From Berberis thunbergii (taxonomy: Eukaryota > Streptophyta > Magnoliopsida > Ranunculales > Berberidaceae), in NCBI GenBank assembly GCA_003290165.1, contig QNQO01002062.1, positions 62,001 to 126,000 on the forward strand: a stretch of DNA of 64,000 bases. The letters are read 5' to 3'. A program made the translations under genes and the position numbers. Below are positions 33,476-45,836 of this stretch, in pieces. Within the stretch, counting starts at the first letter, position 1. Each line of letters begins with the position of its first letter. The notes under the pieces were generated by a model. The model was not told the origin of the DNA and did not search any database. It saw only the letters and a list, made by a program, of their open reading frames with translations.

Positions 33476-36410
33476 ATAAACACTTCCAGCAGGTGAGTCA
33501 AGTCATTTAGACTTTTAATTTGTTTTCACCTTTCTTTTATTTTCCATCCCATTAATTAATTAATTACTTCACTATTTCTTTCTACTAGTTCTAACCAACT
33601 TCTTTGCATCATGTTTCAATAATGCCTATACAAAAAATCAGACAAGTGTGGTTAATCAATCAGGAAGTCTTGTGCACTTTTCTAGCTAGTTCGCTTCTGC
33701 AGTTAGTTTTCAGTATGCCAAGTTTTTGACACCACAGGTAACTCTTATCATTTCATTGTAATTTTTTTTTTTTTTTTAGCTTTTCCTCTATCTCTAACAT
33801 ACCTATTTGTAATACATGAATGTGTAATCTTTTCAAAGCAATGATTTGAGATCTTTCAGAAAATAATTTAAGTGACAAAACTTAAGTCTAATTACTCTCT
33901 TATTTTACTTAGTATATGAAATGGGGAATTACAAAATAATTGAAGTGACACAAGTCAAGTCTAATTACTCTCTTGTTTTAATTAGTATATGAAATGGGTA
34001 GCTGGAAATGGCCATTCTGATTTACAAAACAAAGGAAAATTCTAAAGTGCCTGGTGTTGTGCCTCAACATTTGCAGAATTCAAAGACTCAGGATTTAACC
34101 TCAAGGCAAAATCTGAAATGAAGTTTAAGGTGAGTTACTTACATGGGCATTAATGTAATTTGCTTGATCCATATAAGCCATTTTTCAAGGACTCGAGTAC
34201 CTATGTGGATTCCTCTGTTTTATTGAGGATGCAATTGGTAGGAATCTGGGTTTTTTAACAGAAAGGTATGAAAGTGTTTCAGATGAAGTCCAAGTCTCTA
34301 GGCTCAACCTCAAAGCAAAATGCAAACATGAAGTTTGAGGTGAGTTCATTTGAACAATCATATTTAACCTTCAACATTGAGCCCTGGTCAAATATTTTAT
34401 TAAGCTATTTATGGACTATGCTACACACCGACACGTGCAACTTACATGTTTGAAAGCTAGTACTTATATAATTAAATCAGAAGTATGGCTTATGAACTGT
34501 GATGAACAGAGATCATCACTGACCTCTTTGTGACAGTTTTCAATATCTACAAGCTATGATTTGTTTTTTTTCGTTTGTGATTAAATGACAGAATTAAAAG
34601 GCCACATGACTAGACCTTGCAAAGGGTATGAAACCACTCTAAATGGATACAGTCATGTACATTGTCTTAAGTCACTTTGCAACCAGATGAAATCCTACAT
34701 CTACCGTGCATTCATGACTAGCATTGTGCTGTAAGATCTAGTACATCCTTTCTACTTTGTATTTAGATTTGTGTCAATATGTTCTAATTGATCTTACATT
34801 GTTTCTCCTTAGGCTAGCCACGATCAAATGGATTCAAGGGCCAGTCAACTACTAAATGCTATTTTCAATGAATCATAAAGTAGCATTGAAGTTTCTGAAT
34901 TCAAATGTATGTTTGCCATTGTTTTTGCTTCTTGTTACGAGTTCAACTCAGAAACACCCATACTATTTTTCCAAATAACTAAAGTTTGAAAGAAAATAAA
35001 AAATTGCCGCTGCAAACTTGAATTCCAGCAAAACCCATCCAAATTGTTGATTCTTATTCATGTTAGTAGAAAGGATGTGATCAGAGATGAATTTGACTTT
35101 GCAACATATGCCTCTCTTTAATTGACTTTGCTTCTTTTCCAACTTGACTAGTGGTGTTTTTACCCAAGCTTCGTTTTTATTTTTCAAGGATGTTTCAAAG
35201 TGAGAAAGATGTGAAGGGTGATAAGTGGAAAGCTATAACTCCAAATTGAAGGTACATTACTCCGAGATTTTCAGCTTCAAGAAGCTCTTGTTTCTCGCAG
35301 GCTGGTTTCATAAACAAAATCTAAGTTGCAGTTAGTGATCTTACAGCTTTCATGGATTATCTGTCATTGTTAAATTTCCTAGTCTACTCCTTTCAAGCCA
35401 AAGGATATAAATGTATCATGATGGCATTCAAATGTTGATTACCAACTCGTTTCAGAGAAGGGAAAAAATTACTCCTGTAGTTGATGAGATAATGTTATAC
35501 ACGCGACAGAGGACGCTTGCAGGCTCCATAAATAGGAGAGGTAAGCAACATACATTATTCACTATCAGAGAAGCTACAAACTTCAATATTGTGAGTTACA
35601 TATTGAGATTTTGTCGACAGAGTGAATTTGTCAAATGACCTGCACAATGGGCAATATCAGGAATTTTGAAGAACAATTCAGGACACTCTACCTGACTAGT
35701 AGCAGGTCACTTGACACTCTACCTGACTGGTTTTTGCTTCTTAATCTGTTGTCTTGCAAGCAGCTGTATTTGAAAATGGAAGCTATTACTGAACTCTATT
35801 GCTTATGTAAGTTATAATTTCAGTTGTGAATTTCAAGTAAGTCAATCAAAAGTTATTGTTTCAATTTTACATGGTAATATGTTTCAGTTAGGTTAATCAT
35901 TTAGAAATGGTTTTGAAGCACATCAATAAATGTGACCAACCTAGCTCTTCATGGACGGGGTGATCATAAATGATTTATTGGAGACTCTCCAATATCTCTA
36001 ATATGGATGGAATTACAAGGCCAAACTTCTATTGGAGAGGGAGTGAATTATCTCTAAAAGAGGTGAGATCAAGTTTCCCTTTGCAAGATTAAACAGTTAT
36101 AAATTAACAAGATAAGAGTGATTTTGGTGATGCAATCTTAAATGCAGCGATTTTTGCACTAATTAAGGAAGGAGACAAACGAAAGTCAACATCTTAAAAG
36201 CTCAAGTGCAAAATGCAAAAGTGAAGTTTAAGGTAAGTGCATACATTGGCCATCTATATATTTGGGGCTTTCTTACAAACCTTGTTCCAAGGAGTATTCA
36301 AGTAGCTATCTGAGTTCTCTCTTTATTGTAACTGTAGCATGGTTTATCGATACTGCTCCCCTGCTTGGTTGAGCTACATAGGCAACTGCAGAAGCTACAT
36401 GCAGTTTAGC

Positions 36411-36443
<33 letters not shown>

Positions 36444-36574
36444 TCTCTTTTGTTTGAATGAGGTTCCAGTAGTCAGTGTATGTGGATTTCTAATTCATAT
36501 CCTTCATTTTTGCAGTGTTCAATCTCATGATGCCCCCAAGTTTTAGTTGTCTGGTTTTTGAACTTATAATTGTG
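33476..36574. other. R-gene 3' flank built of duplicated modules
   Basis: No coding region is supported. It holds blocks repeated elsewhere in the window: 33930-34030, 34490-34780, 35190-35252, 35400-35900 and module A at 36005-36071. Several blocks end in splice-like AAG|GTAAGT or AAG|GTGAGT, e.g. 34125-34135, 34337-34347 and 36227-36240. This would fit a long, intron-rich 3' UTR of the NBS-LRR transcript. Confidence 0.45.
36418..36442. repeat. TA dinucleotide microsatellite
   Basis: An uninterrupted (TA)n of about 12 units between two blocks of duplicated R-gene flank. Confidence 0.7.
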
Positions 36575-37075
36575 CCTCTAGTATTGGAGTACTTGCACGA
36601 GTTGACAGCTTTTCCTGATGCCACACACCACCTCACCACTCTTCAATATCTAAAGATCAAAAGAGACGAGGGCGAGGATTGACACAAGATCTCCCACATT
36701 CCAAAGATTATTTTAGATAGCCACTACTAGATCTGATGCTTCACTTGACAAGTAAATAAACACTCAGAAGCTTTCTGCCCCTTCCAGCAGGAGAGTCAGT
36801 CATTTAGATTGGGGGAGTCAAGAAAGATGTGGAGAAGCTCACAGGAACACTGTCAACCATCCAGGCCGTCTTCAAAAATGTGGAGGCCAAGCAAGTGAAG
36901 GAGAAGCCAATTGCAGATTGGCTAAACAAACTCAAGGATGCAGCATATGACGCGGAAGATGCCTTGGACTTGTGGTTAACCACAACTCGAACAAGAACTC
37001 ACAACGCTGGTTCTAGCAAACAAGTCAGTTGTTCTATCCCAACTTGTTTAAATTTCAATGAAATTATATTTCGTC
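36575..37075 (+). pseudogene. Chimeric NBS-LRR remnant: LRR tail joined to a coiled-coil start
   Basis: 36575-36806 matches the end of the LRR gene (as at 23830-24060), with stops and gaps. At 36807-36810 (GATT) it switches to the coiled-coil coding part, equivalent to 30110-30385 of the intact gene. That part (36811-37075) encodes GGVKKDVEKLTGTLSTIQAV and WLNKLKDAAYDAEDALDLWL with few changes. After ATTTCGTC it switches again to 3'-flank sequence like that at 35063. A CC segment of about 265 bp is thus patched into R-gene flank DNA in reversed gene order. Confidence 0.75.
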
Positions 37076-38386
37076 GTATGTATTTGATAGTAGAAAGGAT
37101 GTGATTAGAGATGAATTTGATTTGGCAACATATGCCTCTATTTAATTGACTTTGCTTCTTTCCCAACTTGACTAGCGGATTTTTTTACCCAAGCTTCGTT
37201 TTTATTTTTCAAGGATGTTTTCAAAGTGAGAAAGACGGGAAGGGTGATAAGTCGAAAGCTATAACTCCAAAGTGAAGGTACAATACTCCGAGATTTTCAG
37301 CTTCAAGAAGTTCTTGTTTCTCGCAGGCTGGTTTCATAAACTAAATCTAAGTAGCAATAGAGGGTTTTTAGTGATGATCTTACAGCTTTCATGGATTATC
37401 TGTCATTGCTAAATTTCCTAGACAACTTCTTTCAAGCCAAAGGATATAAATGTATCAAGATGGCATGCAAATGTTGATTACTAACTCATTTCGGAGAAGG
37501 AAAAAAATTACTCCAGTATTTGATGAGATAATGTTATATACATGACGGGACACTTGCAAGCTCCATATTTCGGAGAGGTGAGCAACATGCAGTATTTACT
37601 GTCAGAGAAGCTACAAACTTCAATATGGAGTTACATATTGAGATTTTGTCAACAGAGAAGCGGATGAAATTGTACTACTGGCAATATCAGGAATCTTGAA
37701 GGCCACTAGTATGCTCCATAGAGAAGGTAAGCAACAAACAGTAATTACTATCTAGTTTAGTATAAATTTACTAGAGTTGTATTTGAAGCCAAACACTTTA
37801 ATGACATGAAGTTATATATCAAGTGTGTGTCAACAGAGAAGCTGAAGAATTTGGAAAGCGATCTGTATAAAGGGTAATATCAGGAATCTTAAAGTACATT
37901 CAGGTTCTCATTCAATCCATTGACATTGAACTTACTCGTAGCAGAAACTGGAAACCCATTACTGAACTCTATTAAGTGACCTGAGTTTTTAGTGAATTTC
38001 AAGTAAGTCAACCGAAAGTTATTGTTTCAATTGTACATGGTCATATTTTTCAGTCTGGTTAATCATTTAGACATGGTATTGATGCTCTTCATGGACAGGG
38101 TGACGACCACTGACTTCTTGGAGACTCCAGTGTCTCTAAGTTGGATGGAGTTGCAAGGCCACACACATCTAAGATGACCTTAGAGGAGTGAAATATCTCT
38201 ACAAGAGGTGAGATCACGTTTGAAGTTGCGAAATTAACTTTTTGCGTTTCAGTAATATCATTTTGTTTATAAACATTTTTTTTAACATGAAACAGTTGAT
38301 ATATGAGACAAAGAATGATTTTGGTGATGCAATTCTGAATGCAGCTTTTTTTTACACTAATTAAGGAGGAAAACAATCGGAAATCC
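37076..38386. other. Second copy of R-gene 3' flank, non-coding
   Basis: Collinear with 35063-35900 and then 25560-26340; includes module A at 38143-38217. No reading frame is supported. Confidence 0.5.
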
Positions 38387-39250
38387 GAGTTCTCTCTTTA
38401 TTTCAAATGCAGCATGGTTTTAACACCATTCCTCTGCTTGGATGAGCTATCAGGCAGCTAAAGGATCAATGCAAAATGCAAAAGTAGTTTAAGGTACATA
38501 CAGTGAACATCTATACAATTTGTATTTTTCTTAAAATCTTGTTATTTGAGTTCTCTACTTGTTGCAAATGCAGCATGGTTTTTAGCAAGAATCAATGACA
38601 CCATTCCTCTGCTTGGATGAGTTATCAGGCTGCTAAGGGATCACATGCAAAATGCAAAAGTGAAGTTTAAGGTACATACAGTGAACATCTATACAATTTG
38701 TGGCTTTCTTATAAACCTTGTTCCAAGACGAATTCAAGTAGTTATGTGAGTTCTCTCTTTATTGCAAATGCAGCACGGTTTTTAATGAGAATCAACGACA
38801 CCATTCCTCTACTTGATTGAGCTATCAGGCTGCTAAAGGATCAAATGCAATATGCAAAAGTGAAGTATAAGGTACATAGAGTGAACATCTATACAATTTG
38901 TGGCTTTCTTATAAACCTTGTTCCAAGAAGAATTCAAGTAGTTATCTGAGTTTTCTCTTTATTGCAAATGCAGCATGGTTTTTAACGAGAATTAACAACA
39001 CCATTCCTCTGCTTGATTGAGCCATCAGGCTGCTAAAGGATCAAATGCAAAATGCAAAAGTGAACTTTAATTAAGGTACATATACAATGAACATCTATAC
39101 AATTTGTGGCTTTCTTATAAACCTTGTTCCAAGAAGAATTCAAGTAGTTACGTGAGTTCTCTCTTTATTGCAAATGCAGCATGGGTTTTAACCAGAATCA
39201 ACGGCGCCAATCCTCTGCTTGGTTGGGCTATTAGGCTGCTTTGTTGACAA
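38387..39250 (+). repeat. Five-unit tandem array of ~200 bp with splice-like borders
   Basis: Units begin (GAGTTCTCTCTTTATTGC) at 38387, 38548, 38748, 38948 and 39154, so the spacing is 161, 200, 200 and 206 bp. Each unit has CAAATGCAG|CATGGTTTT, which looks like a 3' splice site. The first four then have GCAAAAGTGAAGTTTAAG|GTACAT about 90 bp later, which looks like a 5' splice site. The interval between is not an open frame in all units. The array lies downstream of the R-gene remnants. Confidence 0.75.
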
Positions 39251-39869
39251 CTGTGCCACTGTTAAGATTCAAATAAAACACACGGTCTCACCAAAATCAC
39301 CTTCTTTCACCATTTTCTCACTGCTCACAAGCAACATCTGACATTGAATCTGGAGTTCCATCATTCAACCACCCAGTTTCTTGAGAATTGTGAAGTTCCA
39401 TTTCTCGACCTAAAAAATTCACAGATGTCCCAACTTCAAAACCATTTTATATATCAAGTTTTCCAAGACAGATTTCAGGAAGACTGATGGTCACATGCTA
39501 TGGTTCATGCTTGATGCCACTCCCTAGACATGCTCAAACTCAACTCAGATCATGTCTTATGCGCACACAAAGAAGCCACAAAAACTCCTATAAAAAGGTA
39601 ATGTCACTCATTCTGGAATCACGCGATTCAGGTTCAAGGTTCTCTTGGCAATGAAAAGGGAATGTCACTCATTCTGTTGAGTTTGTGGAACCCGACTAGA
39701 TTTCTGTCTGCACCCTGAGGCATTATATATGGTGGTATGGGAAAGCAAGAGAGTTGTACTATCCAGATGCTGGCAGCTTTCCTGACCTAAAACATGTATA
39801 ATATTTTCTTCGTTGGGAAACCTTGTAGTGAGAAAACTAAGGCTTTCGGAAGGTTCCACTTTGTACTTT

Positions 39870-39990
39870 CTCTTTTGCCGTTGAGCATAGTGGATTTGTT
39901 TGGTGTGTGATTCTGTGGATGTAGGCATTCTGCCGAACCACGTAAATCTCCGTGTCTTTTCTGTTTTTATTTGTTATTTGCTTGATTATG
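39870..39990 (+). repeat. Probable LTR remnant of a copia element
   Basis: The stretch GTAGGCATTCTGCCGAACC, then ACGTAAATCTCCGTGTC, resembles the 3' part of plant Ty1/copia LTRs. It is also loosely like the GTGGACGTAAC...GAACCACGTAAATATC part of the tandem array LTRs. There is no primer-binding site or partner, so at most it is an old solo or truncated LTR. Confidence 0.4.
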
Positions 39991-40351
39991 TGATCCTAGG
40001 TGAAACACGTACGTCAATGGTTATAATGTGCAAGATCTGAAGGCAGTGAAATACGAGAAGAAAAAATAGACAAAGTCGAGATCACAACCGAGCATCCGAT
40101 GAGCTATATTTGAAATCCAAAAGAATCATGATGGTGCTATATTTTGCGCAAGAAGCGCAAATGAAATGTGCTTTGGATCATGAAAATCAATAGTATCTTA
40201 TCATATTTATTTGTCTCGTGATAAATTAAAACATCATAGAAAGATACACATGGTTCATGATTATAAACAACCCCTAGATTACTCTCTTACCTCTCTATAA
40301 TGGATGTGATAACATAAACAAAATTTGGAGATGATGATCACTTCACAGTAT
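39991..40351. other. Intergenic, nothing recognised
   Basis: AT-rich DNA before the second copia element. No coding or repeat structure is seen. Confidence 0.4.
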
Positions 40352-40573
40352 TGAGAATATATTGCGAATATCCTGATTGATTGAGAATATTTGTATTAAG
40401 AAGGTTGCTTATAGAGTCAATATTGTATAATAGTTTTAAGGAAATTAGCAGATTATATTGTGAATATTCTCACAATATTCTCTGGATTAGTTTGTATATA
40501 AACAGGAGATTGTGAATGAGAAAAAACAACACAATACACACAAATCATTTCCTTTGTGTCTAACATTTCATCA
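40352..40573 (+). repeat. 5' LTR of the second copia element
   Basis: 222 bp, TGAGAATATA...TTTCATCA, with a TATA-like GTATATAAAC near 40493-40502. It differs from the 3' LTR at several positions, so the insertion is clearly older than the tandem array. Confidence 0.88.
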
Positions 40574-41216
40574 TGGTATCAGAGCCTATCATACGAGTAT
40601 CATAAAGGGAGAATAGGTACCTGATCGAAACCTCTTTGAATGAAAAGGGTTTCTTTGAATAAGAAAGAACGAAGAAGAAGAACCTCTGGCCTGATCGACG
40701 AACCTGTGTGATTCAAATCTGAACTGATTCAGATCTGATCGAAGCTCCAGGAACCTGATCGATCCTAATCGAACCTGAACGGTGAACCTTGCTTAACTGA
40801 ACTGAACCTTTCGGCTTCCATTGCCGAACTGAACTGAACCTTTCTGTCTTTGTCTCTGCTTCACGATCTCCCAAATCAAAGCTCCAGGAACCGTCTCCAT
40901 CGCACAGAGAGGAAGAGATCAGCGAGATCCACAGACTCCTTCCTCTGTCGAAGAAGCAGCGGAAGAGAAGAAATCAGCGAAAAGAGATCAGCGAGATCTC
41001 CCTCTCATTTCTCTGTCTCTGTTTATGTTTCTCTGTTTTTTTTTTCTCTGTTTGTGTAATGAGTAAGTAAAAGAAAGAAAAGAAAAGAAAATAAACAAAA
41101 AAAGGGAATATATTAAACAAAACAAAAAAAATCTTTGTTTCTCTGCGTGAGGAGCAGTCAGAGCTGCAGCTTTACTTCTTTCTGCGGCATTTTGAAATCC
41201 CTTTTGAACACTGATC

Positions 41217-44200
41217 ATGGCTGGCGGTGAAGTCTCTACTGGTGAAACTCGGAAGACGATTTCACCTTATGACATCACTTCCCTTGATAATCCCGGACTT
41301 TCAATTACTCAGGTTCAATTGAAAGGGGACAATTATGATGAATGGGCTTGTTCGTTTCGAACGGCCTTGAGGGCTCGGAAGAAATTCGGGTTCATTGACG
41401 GAACTATCACACAACCTGGTGAGCAATCACGAGACCTCGAAGACTAGTGGACTATCAACTCGCTTTTGGTGTCCTGGATCTGAAATACCATCGAACCTAC
41501 GCTACGCTCCACTATCTCTCATGTGGAAATAGCGCAGGATCTCTGGAATGATATCAAGGATCGATTCTCCATTACTAACGGACCACGGATTCAACAACTG
41601 AAATCAGATCTTGCAGATTGCAAACAGAAGGGGCTGACCATAATGGATTACTATGGGCGACTCAAGCAACTGTGGGATGAACTAGGTAATTTCGTACAAT
41701 TACCGACGTGCAAGTGCGGGAAGTGTACATTCAATCTCGCTTCGATTCTGGAGAAAAAACGGAGGAAGAAAAAGTACATTTGTTCTTATGGTTTGGATGA
41801 CAATTTGTACGGAACAGTGAGATCCAATATATTGGCTCAAGATCCGTTGCCAAACATGAACAAGGTATACTCAATTCTCATTCAAGAAGAGCGAGTAAAG
41901 AAAATCGCTCGCGGCAACGAAGAACGTGGGGAAATTATGGCACTTGCCACACGAACCCGTCTTGATGAAAAGGATAAATCTAGTACGGTGTGTTCCCACT
42001 GTAAAAGGACGGGGCATGAATCTAACAATTGTTTTGCCTTGCATGGATATCTGGAATGGTGGGGTGACCGACCCCGAAGCGATGGGAAAAGTGTTAGTGC
42101 TGGTCGAGGTAGAAGGCAATCAAGTCTTCGAGGCCGTGGTCGAGGAACCAAGGGTACGCATCATACCAACGTTGCTCAAACAGGTTCTGCTGGGGCAGGA
42201 GTGACCGAGACAGATACATCTCCACTGCCTGGGCTGAATACCGATCAGTGGCAGACACTTCTCCAAATGCTGGGCTGGTCAAAATTTGCAACGACCAATA
42301 AGATGACTGGTAAGCCTTGGATTATTGACACAGGAGCCTCGAATCACATGACTGGCACGATCGGGGATCTCCGTGACTTAAAGGCGATTGCTCAATGTCC
42401 CGTGGGATTGCCAGATGGGAGTAGCGCTATCGCCACTAAAGAGGGGACGGTCACTCTTGAAAGAAATTTATGTTTGACAAATGTTCTTTATGTGCCAGGG
42501 CTAACTTGCAATTTAATTTATGTGTCACAATTAACTGATCACTATAACTGTTTTGTCCAATTCATTAATGATATGTGTGTTATACAGGACCGCACTTCGA
42601 GGATGCTGATTGGTGCGGGTGAACGACGGGATGGACTCTATTTCTTCCGGGGGCTGCCACAGGTTCACGCAATAAAGGCCAATAATGTGGTGTCTCTTGA
42701 TCTATGGCACTAGCGACTGGGTCATCCATCTCTACAAGTAACAAAGTTAGTTCCCGAAGTAAGTTTTAGTGAAACGAAAAATCGCTTGAATAAAAATTGT
42801 GATGTCTGTCAGAGGGCAAAGCAAAGTAGAAATAAGTTTCCTGTTAGTGAACATAAAGCTACGACCATTTTTAAACTTATTCACACTGATCTATGGGGAC
42901 CTTATAGAACAACTTCTTGTGGTGCTTCTTATTTTTTTTACCATTGTTGATGATTTTTCCCGTGCTATATGGATTTACTTACTTGTTGATAAGAAAGAGG
43001 TCTCTCATACTTTTCAGATGTTTTTTTCAATGGTTAAGAGACAATTTGATAAAGAGGTCAAAATCTTGCGGAGTGATAACGACACTGAATTCACTTGTCT
43101 GCGACAATATTTTCTTGATCACGGGATTGTTTTTCAAACATCTTGTGTGGGAACACCTCAACAAAATGGGCGGGTTGAACGGAAACACCAACATATTTTG
43201 AATGTAGCTCGGGCGCTGCGTTTTCAGGGCTCTCTTCCTATTGAGTTTTGGGGAGAATGTGTGTTGACGGCTGGATACTTGATAAATAGGACTCCCTCCT
43301 TGGTCGTGAATGGGAAAACACCCTATAGTGTTCTATATGGCAGCACACCCACTTATGATCACTTGCGCATTTTGGGGTCCTTGTGTTATGCGCATGTACA
43401 GACGGGGGATAAGTTTGCCAGTAGAAGTAGAAGGTGCGTCTTTGTTGGGTACCCTTATGGAAAAAAGGGATGGCGTTTGTATGACTTGGAGAAACGAGAC
43501 TTCTTTGTTTCTCGTCATATTGTATTCTCGGAAGGAGTTTTTCCCTTTGCAGATCATTTTAATTTAGACCACGATGGTCTGCCTAATATTGAGGCGGTTC
43601 ATGAGGACTTTGAGGAGACATCTACGGTTGTTTGAGGGGGGGTGCTGAGGAGTTTGTACAACCAGATGGGGATGCTGGGCAGCCGACATGTGCTGAGGAG
43701 TTTGTTCAGCCAAATAGGGTTGTTGGGCAGTCGGCGTGTGCCGAGGATGGGGCAAATGCTGGTGCCGAGGTGATTGTACAGCCGGATGAGGATGCTGGGC
43801 AGCCGGTTTGTGCGAACCAAGAGGACAACCCGGACGCAAGTCAGGAAGATGTGTTGGGCAGGGGTCAACGCAGAAGGCAAGTCTCGGTACGACTCCGTGA
43901 TTATGTTACTCATACCATTCGGAAAATGAGTCCATCTGTACCAGCTTCACCCGTACCACGGCATTCCTCAGGTACACCCTATCCTATAGCACTTATGTGA
44001 ATTGTGATAATTTTTCTATGCGACATAGACATTTTCTTGCAGCCTTGACAGCAAATCGGGAACCTGTGTGTTATTCTGAGGCCGCGAAAGACAACCGCTA
44101 GAGGGATGCCATGCGACGAGAAATTGAGGCTCTTGAGATTAATGAAACCTGGGTTGTAGCCGACTTGCCACCAGGAAATAAAGCTCTAGGATGCAAGTGG

Positions 44201-45604
44201 GTATACAAGATCAAGTATAACTCTGATGGGACCATTGAACGATTGAAGGCTCGGCTGGTTATTCTTGGCAATCATCAAATTGAAGGAGTTGATTATACAG
44301 AGACTTTTGCTCCAGTAGCTAAGATGGTTACAGTAGGGGTATTTCTTGCTGTTGCGGCTGCCAAGAATTGGGAAGTCCATCAGATGGATGTTCATAATGC
44401 CTTTCTACATGGTGACCTTACGGAGGAGGTATACATGAAATTACCACCTGGTTTTCAGGTGGGGACTTCTGGAAAGGTGTGCAAGCTTAAGAAATCATTA
44501 TATGGGCTGAAGCAGGCACCCCGATGCTGGTTTGCTAAACTGTCGACTGCTTTGAAGAATTATGGTTTTCGGCAATCTTATTCAGATTATTCTTTGTTTA
44601 CTCTACAAAGAGGTGCGGTTCAGCTCAGTGTTCTTGTCTATGTCGACGACCTTATCATCTCTGGGCATAATCCGGGGGATATACAGAAATTCAAGGGTTA
44701 CCTCAGTGTTTGTTTCCATATGAAAGATCTGGGTCCTTTAAAGTATTTCTTGGGGGTTGAAGTGACACGCGGACCGGATGGGTTTGTGCTTTGTCAACGC
44801 AAATACGCGCTAGATATCATCTCTGAGGCCGGATTGCTAGGGGCAAGGCCCGCGGCGGTGCCATTGGAGCATAATCATCGACTCGCCTTGTCTAAGAGTC
44901 CAGAGCTCGCTGACCCGGAGCCTTACCGTCGCTTGGTGGGACGACTAATTTATTTGTGTTTCACTCGACCCGAATTATCTTATAGTGTTCATGTTTTATC
45001 TCAATTTATGCAACATCCTCGGGCGGACCAATGGGAAGCCGCTTTGCGCGTGGTTCGTACTTAAAAGGTAATCCAGGTCAAGGTATACATTTGAGTAGTA
45101 AGTGTGACATGCAGTTACATGGATGGTGTGACGCTGATTGGGCCGGATGCCCTTTGACTCGGCGGTCCCTCACTGGTTGGTTGGTGTTCCTTGGGAACTC
45201 GCCGGTATCTTGGAAGACAAAGAAGCAACATACTGTATCCCGCTCCTCCGCAGAGGCGGAATATAGGTCTATGGCTATGACTACATGTGAGTTGAAATGG
45301 CTTAAAGCTATTTTAGCTAGTCTCGGGATGCCTCACACACGTCCTATGTCTCTTCATTGTGATAGTCAGGCGGCTCTCCATATATCTCAAAATCCCGTTT
45401 TTCATGAACGGACAAAACATATTGAGGTCGATTGTCACTTTTGTCCGTGATGACATTGTTGTTGGACATATCAATCCCACATTTGTCCCATCCAATGAGC
45501 AACTCGCTGACATTTTCACAAAAGCATTGGGCAAACGACAATATGAGTATGATGAGTATCTACTTCGCAAGTTGGGCATACGGGATCTCCATGCACCAAC
45601 TTGA
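41217..45604 (+). pseudogene. Gag-Pol of the second copia element (stops and frameshifts)
   Basis: Gag starts at 41217 (MAGGEVSTGE). It is broken by TAG at 41445-41447 and TGA near 41481, and resumes (41523-42713). A CCHC knuckle (CSHCKRTGHESNNC, ~41995) and protease (IDTGASNHM, ~42325) follow. A TAG breaks the WH.RLGHP motif at 42711. Integrase holds HTDLWGP (~42885), RSDNDTEF (~43072) and QQNGRVERK (~43160) and shifts frame near 42930. The linker (43632-44000) contains three degenerate EEFVQP..GQ-like repeats. Reverse transcriptase (44111-45064) keeps FLHGDL, YGLKQAPRCWF and the YVDD core, but a TAG precedes it at 44099. RNase H (SSAEAEYRSM, ~45247) and the NEQLADIFTKALG end are in further frames. 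Confidence 0.88.
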
Positions 45605-45613
45605 GGGGGGGTA

Positions 45614-45836
45614 TTGAGAATATATTGCGAATATCCTGATTGATTGAGAATATTTGTATTAGAAAGGTTGCTTATAGAGTCAATATTGTATAATAGTTTT
45701 AAGGAAATTAGCAAATTATATTGTGAATATTTTCGCAATATTCTCTAAATTAGTTTGTATATAAACAGGAGATTGTGAATGAGAAAGAACAACACAATAC
45801 ACAGAAATCATTTCCTTCGTGTCTAACATTTCATCA
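45614..45836 (+). repeat. 3' LTR of the second copia element
   Basis: 223 bp, preceded by the G-rich purine tract. Differences from the 5' LTR include AGAAAGG for AAGAAGG, GCAAATT for GCAGATT, and changes in the TTCTCACAATATT segment. Confidence 0.88.

Larger units (their letters stand above)
40352..45836 (+). mobile_element. Ty1/copia LTR retrotransposon, full length but decayed
   Basis: Two LTRs (40352-40573 and 45614-45836) flank an internal region. It has a tRNA-iMet primer-binding site (TGGTATCAGAGCC at 40574-40586), Gag, protease, integrase, RT and RNase H, and a purine tract (TTGAGGGGGGG at 45601-45611) before the 3' LTR. The domain order (integrase before RT) is that of Ty1/copia. 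I could not find a matching 5-bp target duplication (AGTAT on the left, CAAAG on the right). Internal stops and frameshifts show that it is inactive. Confidence 0.92.

Noticed and set aside
38387..39250. CRISPR-like array of regularly spaced repeats
   Set aside because: Whole ~200-bp units are repeated, with no short repeat/unique spacer pattern, and the genome is a plant.
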